Source of the DNA: Rotaria socialis
Lineage: Eukaryota > Rotifera > Eurotatoria > Philodinida > Philodinidae
Length of the DNA stretch: 64,000 nucleotides
Direction of reading: 5' to 3'
Assembly: GCA_905331475.1 (NCBI GenBank)
Contig: CAJNYU010001128.1
Coordinates: forward strand, 108,908 to 172,907
Within the stretch, counting starts at the first letter, position 1. Each line of letters begins with the position of its first letter. The notes beneath the pieces are model-generated. The model saw only the letters and a program-made list of their open reading frames with translations, did not search any database and had not been told where the DNA came from. Of the stretch, positions 49,811-60,700 are shown piece after piece. The position numbers and the translations under genes were made by a program.

Positions 49811-52116
49811 ATGTCTCAACTAATGTCCGAATGTGAAATGTGTCAACAAGAATACACTTTATTTAGACGGAAAGTAAGTAACTATTGTTGAGTTCAAATG
49901 AATACTTTCTATATATATATATATATATAAAGTGTTAAAAGATAAGATAAGATAAATCAATTTCTTTTCAGTAAGATAGACTATGAAAAAAATGTCTTAC
50001 ATATTCTCTCGTATCTCCTTCCAGTCTTACGATTAAAATTATGTAAATGATCTGAAATTCTTTTTAGAAAGAATGTGACTTATGTGGACAAACATTTTGT
50101 TCAAAATGCGTTCCAAGGCAGTCATGTTTTATTCCATTTGCTGGTCCACGTATATGTACAATTTGTTTAGTTATTACTAATCCGCGTACAACGCACGATC
50201 AATTAGCATTGATTCGTGTAAAACACCTTCGTGCTTATGTCCTTCATTCAAAAATAGCGTCATTGAATCGTCTTGAATCTTGTTTTGAAAAACAAGATTT
50301 GATTAATTTAATTCAACCGAAGAAAAACCAAACATCCAATAATAATGCAACAACAACAACATCAAATGTCATTCATCATCAAGAAGTTCAACGACCACGA
50401 ACGAACACCAATGAACAGGTTAATAAAATTACTGAGTTTTTTCCTCAAAATTAGACTTGATAAAATAAAATTTTTCCTGCTAAGAAAATCGAACTATCGA
50501 TGAAATTTGTTTATCTCTCTATATATTTAGTTTGTTTTATGGGAAGGACGAAATCACTGATGCATAGCATTAAAGAAAAAAAAGAAAGTCCCATTCATTC
50601 TATTGAAATGTCAAGAAAATCTGTATCACAATATAAAAATCATGAGATTGAAATCTAGTAAACATTAAATATTTTACAGAGAAGCTTCTTAATCATAAAT
50701 ACATTTTCTTCAGGCATAGCTCATCTTTATTTATGCTTAGTTCTTATTTATTATTACACTTTTCTTTTCTCTGTTTTCTTCTAATCGATTTGTTTGCTAA
50801 GTACAAGAAGCCAGCGGTAATAAAACTATGAATTCTAATCAAATCTCAAACATGCAGTTTGGTTACTATCTGTGAGATAATATTTTGCTGAATATATCCT
50901 TAAGAAGCGTAGTCACGTGATAAATTCTCTTTCCCTATGGATATATTACACTCATAAACAATTTCGCAATTATTTGTTATGCGATAGGTCGTTATCTGAA
51001 AACTCAATATTTTTGAATTTATCCTTTCTAAACTGAATCGATAGATTACAAGAATATGTAAAAACAAAAAAAAGTTGTTCTTTGAAATGATTTCGTCTTT
51101 CTTGAATGATAGCGTCGAGACAGTAAATTTTTCTTTTCTAAGCTTCTGGCTAAATTATTGGAGCATATATTTCTAAGTGTTTGATTATAAATACAAATAT
51201 TGATTTTAGTTTTTGTTATTAAAATGTTGTTAGAAATGTTACTAGTGATACTAAGAAATATAATTTCTGATGTTGATTTGAATGAATAAAATAATATCGG
51301 TGTCGAAATACTTCATTGATTATTTAATTCTTACACTAGCTCGAACTAAAAATCGTTGAATATAAAATTTACGATTCAGTTGCTTATTTGAGCAAAAATA
51401 AAATTCGTTTCTTTTTAGCTTCATGTTTTTGCTCATCAATCGAGACCGGTAGATGCCACGAAAATAAATGCGTATGTTTTCCCTCTGATACAATTAGCAG
51501 ATCTTCAAAAACAAATGATAAAGTTTTTGTTTTTGCTTGAGTCTTGGTGTAATTTTTTAAGATATTTTATTTTGATTAACAAATCCGTTTCTGACTTTGC
51601 TTTAGACATCGATACCTAATGTTAGTTCTTCAGTTTTAACAAATGATTCACAACGACAAACTATTCCAGAATCTGTTCCTCAAAAACCTGCTTATAATCG
51701 TGTAACTCTTGATATTGTTTCATCAGTAGAATCAATTAACGATTTAACAGTTCGACAATTAAAAGATATTCTTACACAAAATTTTGTAACAATTACTGGA
51801 TGTGTTGAAAAGCAAGAATTAATAAATAAAGTTGAACTACTTTATCGAGATAAACAACATCAATGCGAATCAAAAGCAACTAGTAAACTAACTTGTTTTT
51901 ATTATAATTCTTTGTTATTCATTTTCTTAATTGGTTTAAGATGATAGTCAATCATCCGATGAAAACTTATGTAAAATATGTATGGATGCCAATATCGATT
52001 GTGTCTTTCTCGATTGTGGTCATCTTTGTACGTGTGTAAGGTGTGGTAAACAATTATCGGAATGTCCTTTATGCCGATCTTATATCGTACGTGTCGTGCG
52101 TGTTTTCAAAGGCTAA
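49811..52116 (+). CDS. RNF34: E3 ubiquitin ligase of the RNF34/RFFL (caspase-regulating) family
   Basis: Four exons (49811-49873, 50068-50418, 51606-51882, 51941-52116) give 288 residues. The N-terminus is a FYVE-like zinc finger with the family's pairs [23 protein letters not shown] and CTIC. A first SAP-like segment follows ([19 protein letters not shown]). Next is a Ser/Gln-rich linker, then [20 protein letters not shown] followed by [16 protein letters not shown], which matches the second SAP-like motif of RNF34/RFFL. The C-terminal C3HC4 RING is complete: [20 protein letters not shown], then [11 protein letters not shown]. In vertebrates these ligases ubiquitinate caspases, p53 pathway and trafficking proteins at endosomal membranes. 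RNF34 and RFFL are vertebrate duplicates, so the symbol marks the pre-duplication family. Intron 50419-51605 is unusually long here. Confidence 0.93.
49909..49929. repeat. (TA)n tract in RNF34-like intron 1
   Basis: About ten TA units within the first intron of the RING gene. Confidence 0.9.
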
Positions 52117-54211
52117 ACAGATTCGGAGTATTTTTATCGACTTAATATATCAATAACATATTCGAATTTTCTTATTATTTGCATTAGACTAGTATGCAAA
52201 AACTGAGAAGTTTTACTTCTTCCGTCATCTGCTGAACCAAAGGATATCATTTTTTTCAATTATAACTTCAACAATTAAGATATAAGTGAATTACTTATGA
52301 TTTTTAGTTTCTTAAAACAAATAAATGATTTACAATAAATATTGATAAATTTTGTTTTACATCCACACTGCGCCAGTAGAAGTATGAAATTCGATATATT
52401 TTCATGAGCTTTCTTATCGGTCAACTCCAGAAATTTTGTTGGAGTTTCAAAAATGCATTTAACCCCGAGACTTGAGAAAACAACAAAACCGAATAGTGAT
52501 ACTGTGAAAATATTAATATATTTTCAAATTTATTGGTTGAAATGGAAATTTTTATTTTCTTAATTTTAATTAAAAATCGAATCCAATGTATTTGCTTCGT
52601 CGATGAATGATCTTTAGTCGATGCATTTTAGACATCATTAATTTTTCGGTGCGTTTCATTATTTGCAATATCAATTTTTTTTTCATTGTTTTTATATAAA
52701 ATTCATGAAACTTATTACATATTCTAGTTTTTTAAATTCCGCTGGAGAAGTAATCGTCGAAGTTCCTTCTTTTTCTTATCGAAATTTAGATCTTTTTCAG
52801 CCTGGTTCGTCTATTCAGATTCATGTGCAATCAAAGGAAATCAAGCTAAGCAATTTGCAATAGAAGTTTTGTTGCGTTTTTTCTTCTTTTACAAAGCATA
52901 TATAATATATATCAAAATTAACTGTGAAATTTCAAACAACGAAAAACGATGTTTTTGACGAAAATTTGAAATCAAGAAGATGATAACATTGATTTTTATC
53001 AATTAATATTACGAGTACTGTATAGAAATATTTATAAAACTACAATTAAGAATAGAATATCTTGAAAGAAAACGATTTGAAACGATGAAAATCAAACCTA
53101 ATATACCAAAGAGCAAAATAACAATACAGTTAAAATTAGAACATTTCGCAATAGAAATTGAACAATCGATTCAATTTTAAACGAAAATTTGAATAGAACC
53201 ATAAATTAATTATCATTTGCATGCCTCAACACATAAGAAATATCCATAGAGAAATATTAAAATCAAACTCATAAATTGACGAAGAAATCGCTTATCACAT
53301 TGTTCGTTAAATAGTTGAATAGTTAGCTACTAAAAATATGTTGACATCAGTTTACCTCAATTATTATCTTTAAATTTTCTACTCAGATTTAAATATATAG
53401 TTGAATATTCTTAGAGAACATTCAGAAATTCAACAATAATTCAATTTCAACTACAAATCATAATTAAGAACTCTTTTTATGATAATGTTTGATCATGATT
53501 GTACTTACAATGTTAACTAACATATAATTTAAAAATAATGACGTAATTAAATATAGCTACTTTAACGAATTCTAATCCCATCGATACTTATGACAAACTT
53601 TTGATTAATTCTTGGAGCCTCTGATAATCTTTTAATTTTGATATAAAGACATTCCATTATTATTTTGTAGTTGCTATTGACAACGATACAGTTTGAAGGA
53701 CATTTATACTTTCACCTATATGTCTGTCTTCGTAGTTTTTATAGAAATTCGTCTTTTTTCTCGGTTAGGCAACAAAGAAAAGGAAGGCGACAAAATAAAT
53801 GAGAAAAGAAGAAACCACGACTCGCCCCATCGTCATTTTTTCTCTTCCTTCATCCTATCAACATTACAACAAGAAAGAAACAGCAAGTAATACTTTTTCG
53901 TAGAGAAGTTATGATTCAGAAATGAATAAAAAAAGAGGAGCATTCATTCGATAAACTTTTACTTTTTACTCGTGTTAAAATTTTTGTTTTCTTTTTAGAT
54001 TTAATTGAAAAAAAATATTTGTAGTATTCATCATATTTTGTGTTTAAAACATTTTTTTCATTATCAAGACACGCACGTGTTTACATTCCTCTCAAGTAAG
54101 TCACAGTGCGAGACAGAGAGAATGAGGAAAATAAGAAAGAAAAATAATTTGTTTCAATTTACAATTTTTTACATTAAAAACAAAACAAAAATTTTAGATT
54201 CCTAATATTAA
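52117..54211. other. Intergenic region between the RING gene and ART-TPR 2
   Basis: Mostly AT-rich. A short frame at 52727-52863 (see separate entry) is the only part with coding-like composition. Confidence 0.5.
52727..52863 (+). pseudogene. Orphan coding-like exon fragment
   Basis: After an ATTCTAG acceptor-like site the frame reads FLNSAGEVIVEVPSFSYRNL, then DLFQPGSSIQIHVQSKEIKL and SNLQ before a stop. The GEV...V.... and PGSSIQIHV pattern is like a small beta-barrel (for example a transporter-type TOBE/MOP segment), but this is weak. No matching upstream exon was found between the RING gene and here. It may be a decayed gene end. Confidence 0.25.
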
Positions 54212-57200
54212 ATGGATTATTATTCATTTGAACGAAGACATCGGCGACGCCGAAGACATCGATCAACATCGTTTCACGAGATCGCTTCCGATGACAATGA
54301 TGACGATATTGAACAAGAAATCATTGATCGGTATGAAGTAAAACAAAAATTTACAAAAATAAAATCTATTTGCTTAAGAGCTATGGAAATTGAGAGAGGT
54401 CGAGAAAAAAGTCTACGTCGTCAACTTGAATACATCGTTCATTATGTTAAAGTTCGTTGTTTCCTTATAATTTGTTGTATTTTGATGAAAGAAATCCTTT
54501 TTTTTAAAGAAATTAGAAAGACGACGTCATGAACGCCAACGAATGCGATCTGTCGAACACAACGTGATGCCAACTAGTCCTTCTCATCGTCGAAATTCCG
54601 ATTCACATTCGGTACGAAATGAAATTTATCGATGAAAATAAAAGTTAGGTTGTTTATTAATTAGCATTGGGACTCATCATCAGAACGATTCTATCAAACA
54701 AACGATTCAAGTTATGCAGAAGTAAATTATTTTGGGTTAATTTTTCTCTTACTCTTTTTTCTTCTTCAGACCAGAATTTGGTCAAGATCAAAATTGAAAA
54801 AAATAGCATCGTATCAGATTACTATGAATTATCGAGGAATTCAAAGTCAAAGACATGGTGATGAAATCATGGTTTTACAAGAAAATATAATTATCTTTAA
54901 AGGATTTCTTCGACCACAAGGTTTATTTTTAAACTAAAATATTTATTCGACAAAAGCTTCATTGCAATTTTTTCTTTTAGAAACATTTACATTTAAATTT
55001 GAACGTCATTATCGTCAATTAAATGTTAAATTAGAATTTTTTATTAATGAACTATGTGAATGTTGTTTAACGATTAATTGTGAACGAAAGCAAATTAATG
55101 AGCAAAATGAGTTTTTTCAATTAGAAGCTATCCACTCAAATGAATCAAACGAAAAGTTTATTGAAACTAAACGTTTTCTTTATTTCGAAATAACTTTATT
55201 TTGTATTCTTTGTTTTAATGAGTAGATTTCAAACCAATGATGAAGAACAATTCAGCAGTGAAACAGAAAAATCAGTAAAAAAATGCAATCCTTTAAATAG
55301 AAATGATTTAGTTAAATCATATAGAGTCCTATCGATTATTGTCGACGACGGCGGCATCATAGTAATAGTTCGAATGTACCAAGTAACTTTTGAATATTTC
55401 TATTTCAATTCTTTCAAACATTATTTATCTTTTTTTCCCAACAACTAAGCAACAAATGAAAGAAAACGAGCACAATGGCATAACGGTGATTATCATCGTC
55501 ATAAATCTAAAACACAACCGCACTCTTTATCACTTTCAGTAAGTTATTGAATGCGAATGTTTATTTATACTTCTGTATTTAGATATCAAGAGATGAAAAT
55601 AACACATCGAGAGAAAATTCATGCGTTAAAAAAGTATCTCAAAATAATCCTAGTCCATTTCAAACACTCGGTGAACTTGGAAGAATTTACAATTGAATCA
55701 GTTTGATTTTCTTTTTCTTTTTCTTTTCAATCTAGTCACAGAACAACGCCAATCAGCACATGAAGAAATCACTAAAAATAAGCAGTCTAAACCTAGTTCT
55801 ACTCAAGTAAATTTTGAAACTTTCTGTTTCTTTATTAAACATTAATAAATAAGTATTTATTTTTCAGGCTTCTTCAAGACTAGCTAGCGAATCAAGTCCA
55901 AGAACAATATCTACCAATGAAAAAAGTTGAGACTAAATTCGACATTATCAATTATAAAGTCTTAGTACTTTTGATTTTTTGTTGTTGTTGCTATTTAGAG
56001 GCAACTATTCGTCATATAATCAGTTCAGATAACGATGATCAAGACCAAACATTGGTAAGATAGATAGTTAGAAAAAAAAACACGTGCAAAATTTTCTTTT
56101 CCTGATTAATTTATATATTTCGTTCTTTTAGCAAGAAAATGAGAGAAAAAAAGCAAGTTACGGTAAATAAATTCTTTTCTTTATCTAAAAATAGTAATAG
56201 TATTTTTCTTTAAAAAAAGGTCCTCCTCAATTATCGGCACTTGGTCGTTCTGATTCTGAGTCTATCTCAAATGAATTAACAAATACTCTAAAACAAGACG
56301 ACGAAAAACCTTCCACAGAAATAATAAAAAAATCTGAATCTTTATCAGAAGAAAAAGATACAAATGAAGATGAAGAAAATAATGATGCTAGTGGTTTTCT
56401 TGGTTTTCTTCAACTCTTACAATCTATGTCTGGCGGTGGTATTCATGTATCATCATCGAACGATGATGGTGATGATATACAAAGTTTACTTGCTCGACTA
56501 GGAATTGTTAGACGTAAGTTTTCATTGTATTGCTTTTACTTTCCTAATTAATTAACTTATTATCGATAAATATTTAGAGACGAATTCAAGGAAAAAATCA
56601 ATTCACTTAACACCTCGTCTAATTGGAAATACTGAAAATTTTCTTCTTATTTATTTGAATTCAACAATACCTGAAGATTCATTAGTAATGGAATTTCGTT
56701 CTCTCGTTAATTATTTAAAAATATTTGAGGATGTTGATGACTGTATTGCATTTATAAATAACATTTCAAATGAAAAAATTATTTTTATTGTTAGTGATGC
56801 ATTAGGAGATCCTGCTGTATCACGTATACAAGATCTTCAACAATTATTTGCTGTTTATGTTTTATGTCAAACAAAAGAACAAGCCGATAGTTGGTCAACA
56901 AATCAACCAAAAATTCGTGGAATTTCTATTGATATCAATCAAATACTTGAACAAGTAAAATTGGATATTCAAAATGATGAAGAATCTATTTTACCATTTA
57001 CATATATATTGACAGCCGTAAACGCAAAAAATGAATCATCATTTGTAAAAAATCAAATATTGAAAGACATTTTACTCGATTCCGATGAAATGAATGAAGC
57101 AAAAAAAGAATTAATTGAGTTTGGTCGAGTTGAATATGCTGATAATATAGAGCAATTAAAATGTATTGAACAGTTTGAAAATGAATATCGAAAAGAAAAT

Positions 57201-58621
57201 ACCCTCGAATTTTTTCGAAAGGAATATTTTCTTTATAAAGTTAGTAAATTATCTTCAATGGAATAGAAAACATTTTTAAAACTAAATTTCTTTCTATTTA
57301 GATGTTAAATAAGGGTTTTCGAATACCTGAAGTTGATATTTTATTTAAACTTCGTTTATTTATTCAAAATCTTCATAACTTTATTATTTCATCGCCAACT
57401 AATTCAACAATTAAAACACTTTATCGATCACAATTCCTAACAAATAATGAACTTGATGCAATAAAAAAATGTGTTGATGGTGGTTTTATTGCATTTTCAA
57501 ACTTTTTTATTGCATCGATTAGTTATCCTGAACAAAAGTTACGATCATCATCATTATTAACAGACGATCAACAGGATTCTTGTGGAGAAGACGTCATTTT
57601 TCGAATTGATGTATCAAATAGTAATCATTTTATGTCCTATGATAATCAAATTTTAGTTACATTTGGACTTATTACACGAGTTGAAAACATAGAAAAAGAT
57701 AAAAATGGAAAAGCTGTTATAAATTTAAAAACAGTCAATGTTGATGATCATCAATTAGAAAGTATTATTGAGCCAATGAGAAAAGAAACTCGAGCTCCTC
57801 ATCCATCACTTCGTGTTGTCAAATTATTTATGGAACTTGAACAATATGCAGAAGCTATTCAACTTGGACAAGTTTTACTAGTTGAAACACCCAATGCGCG
57901 TAAAGATCCTCTTTTAGCTTTAGCCCGTATTTATCATTCATTAGGTACAACCTTATATGAAAAAGAAGAATATGATCAAGCATTATATGTGATTAAAAAA
58001 TCTCATGACCTTTATTTACGATTTCTACCAGATGATGCTCCACAATTATCTCCGACATGGAATAATATGGGTTCGATTTATTTGCGACAAGGTAAAACAG
58101 ATTTAGCATTAGAATATCATGAAAAGGCTTTGTCTATTCAATTAAAATCACCAAGTCCAGATCTTCCTTCAATAATATCTTATTCGAATAATATAGGTGG
58201 AGTTTATTTAAAATTAGAACGGTATGATGAAGCACTTGTACATTTTAAACGTGCTTTACAAATTGAAGAACAAACATTACCAAAAAATCATCCAGAATTA
58301 GCTGGAACATATCATCGTATTGGCGGAGTTTATTTTCGTCAAAATAATTATGAGAAAGCGCTCGAATTTTATGATAAAACATTAGAAATTGAACTTGCTT
58401 CTCTGCCTGATAATCATCCAACTGTAGCTGTTACATATCATAATCGTGGTACAGCATTTGAAGGTTTAGGAAAACTAGAAGAAGCAATCGAAAGTGCAGA
58501 AAAAGCCGTTGAACGCTTACTGAAAACACTACCTAAAGAACATCCACAAGTGCGCATGAATCAAGCTTATGTTGACAGACTGAAACAGAAGCTCTGGGTT
58601 AAGCAACTATTTACATCTTAA
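54212..58621 (+). CDS. ART-TPR protein, paralogue 2 (degenerate ADP-ribosyltransferase plus 5 TPRs)
   Basis: Seventeen exons join in phase to 1150 residues: 54212-54330, 54379-54451, 54510-54611, 54665-54721, 54770-54920, 54981-55155, 55226-55274, 55325-55382, 55450-55538, 55583-55670, 55736-55806, 55868-55925, 55999-56054, 56132-56162, 56220-56513, 56578-57239, 57302-58621. Same plan as paralogue 1: MDY start and basic helix; module with RHGDEIMVLQENIIIFKGFL and LNVKLEFFINELCECC; acidic/Ser linker; shared GPPQLS and LARLGIVRR/TRLGIIRR joints; alpha/beta domain (DDCIAFINNISNEKIIFIVS); FLYKMLNKGFRIPEVDILFK; ART-like domain; five TPRs. Here the Arg survives (LYRSQ), the STS region reads IAS, and the ExE region reads NQILVTFG without Glu. 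Exon 2 has the same 73-bp length and phases as in paralogue 1. It probably acts as a TPR scaffold. The exon 10-11 joint has an alternative donor. Confidence 0.85.
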
Positions 58622-58876
58622 CTAAATTTTCTTCAGTTGATTAAAATTTAATTTTTATTGGTGATAGACAAGATTACTTTTTTCATTCTTTTGTTTGCTT
58701 TTCGTGTTTCACTTTAATTGAATGGATTTTGCGATGATAGAAAATTATTATTCAATGGGCTTTCTCAATTTTGTTTTCTACATCAATCTTGTAACATTGT
58801 CTTCAAATTGATGATCACAATTTTAAAACAATGAAAACAAGATAAATTTCTAGATAATAAGAAATGGAATTGTTGG

Positions 58877-59709
58877 TAGTGTACTGCAGCCAGGTCGGGT
58901 GACCGGTACCCGACCCGACCCGGTACCTGGGTCCGGGTGAAAAGCTTCGGGCCGGGCCGGGTGCCGGGTCTGGAAAAAAAGTCGGGTCGGGCTAAGGAAT
59001 TTTCAAAAAACCGACACCCGACCGGTCAAGTAGTGATATCTAGGAGAAACATGAAATTTTCAGATATCATTGTCGATTTCAGTCATTTCAGTCATAGGAA
59101 TGTGAATCTGATTGGGTTATTATTCACTAATATATTCAATAGTCACAACAAGTCACCTAACATAACCCACAAACACGACTGTTCTACTTATATGTTAAAG
59201 AAACTTCGCTAAGTGTGCTAGCTGCTTTACATAACTGATCTATTACCGCCTCACATTTACATGAATCATCGTAAGTATCCATTCTCACATACTTCTACAT
59301 GTTTATTAATTTTTATTTTTTGTCCTAGCTCAGCTCTTCTATCACAAAAACGTAGTTTTCAATGTTATATATTATTGATTGTAAGTATTCATTTCTCTAT
59401 AATTTTTCATTTGAATTCACTTCTATTTTATCTTTTAGACCTTAGTTGAACATCAAAAACATAGTTTTTGATGTTATTTATTATTTTTATTGATCTTTTA
59501 TTATCAATTATTTATTATCGATTATTTATCTCATTGAGATCCTCTCACTAATAAACTATTAGCAAAATTTTGACCACAATCCGGTCGGGTGCCGGTCGGT
59601 TACCGGGTATAGTTGTTCGGGTCCGGTTCGGGTCCGGGCGGTTCCGGGTGTGGGAAAAATCAGTCGGGCTGGCTCCGGGTATGAAAAGTTGCACCCGTGC
59701 AGGACACTA
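58877..59709. mobile_element. Non-autonomous hAT element, family 2, with perfect 8-bp TSD
   Basis: An 833-bp element. The ends TAGTGTACTGCA (58877-58888) and TGCAGGACACTA (59698-59709) are inverted repeats with one mismatch. Both flanks carry the identical 8-bp duplication ATTGTTGG (58869-58876 and 59710-59717). TAGnG ends plus an 8-bp duplication define hAT. Subterminal blocks of about 150 bp on each side are very GC-rich (CGGGT, GGGTCGGG, CCGGGTGCCGGG words), while the centre is AT-rich. Frames inside show no transposase motif, so it depends on an outside transposase. Confidence 0.9.
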
Positions 59710-59764
59710 ATTGTTGGTGCTAGGTGAATTCGTTGCCGGACAATTCGTTGTATATGTTGTTAAT

Positions 59765-60700
59765 GGCGCTAGTACATTACGTCGCAGAGTAATTTATTCC
59801 GTTCTATTGCTCGCTATCTACTTGTTCATTCTCAGTGAATTATTTCGATCTACTATTGATTGTGTCCATTATTAGGCCCACAAAAGTTCGCCCCAATAAG
59901 ATAAAATGTCGATCTGTAACTCGTCCCATTCTAAAGATGACTCCTATTGGCTTATCTAATATTTATTTTATATCAAGTTTCATGCAACATAAAAAAGAGT
60001 AGGATTTCTCATTCTTAATGGAACTATTTCCTCACAATAAATTTGGGGAATTGATTTAGTTTTCTTCTTGCTCATCTCGTCATAACTTCCACATTTTCTT
60101 CAGCAAGTGGTTTGCTTAGTTGAGACGCTTTACATAATTCGTTGTGAGCAATAGGTTCAAGACGAACGAACTAGTTGCCAATTGATAAACTAAATGTACT
60201 TGAGCAGTCTCTGTTCCAACATCTCCATCGACACAGTTTTCGTTTATACCTTTAACAGTGTATTGAAAATCCAAATAATTTAGAAATTACATATTCCATT
60301 CACTAGTTGTAAATCGAAACATGTTATAGCTGCAACAGCATACAATGAATATATGAATAAACCTCACATTGTTTTGCATATCTTCTTTCCATTCACTAGA
60401 TCCACCACATTAGTGAAAATGATACCAAAATGTCACTCTCTCATATTAGTTACATACATCATTTTCGATAACTAATAGGAGTCATCTTTAGAATGGGACG
60501 AGTTACAGATCGACATTTCATCTTATTGTGACAAACTTTTGTGGGCCTAATAATGGGCACAATCAATAATAGATCGAAATAATTTACTGAGAATGAACAA
60601 GTAGATAGCGAGCAATAGAACGGAATAAATTACTCTGCGACGAACAGAACGTGACAAATTGTTCTGCGACGAAATGAACGCGGCATTGTGAACGGTCACC
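59765..60700. mobile_element. Long-TIR foldback element, possibly Mutator-like
   Basis: Arms of about 168 bp at 59780-59948 and 60475-60642 are near-perfect inverted repeats. The left arm starts CGTCGCAGAGTAATTTATTC; both arms carry ATTAGGCCCACAAAAGTT and TCTAAAGATGACTCCTATT. The right side has an extra diverged copy of the CGTCGCAGAnnAATTT unit. The 9-bp word GTTGTTAAT flanks at 59756-59764 and 60701-60709, which fits the 9-bp duplication of Mutator-like elements, but the outermost ends are not clean inverted repeats. The roughly 530-bp centre has no coding capacity. Confidence 0.7.

Noticed and set aside
51415-51474. Possible extra exon in the RNF34-type gene (acceptor TTTTTAG, donor GC|GTATGT)
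   Set aside because: Its 59-bp length breaks the phase; joining the exon ending at 50418 to 51606 directly keeps frame and family alignment.
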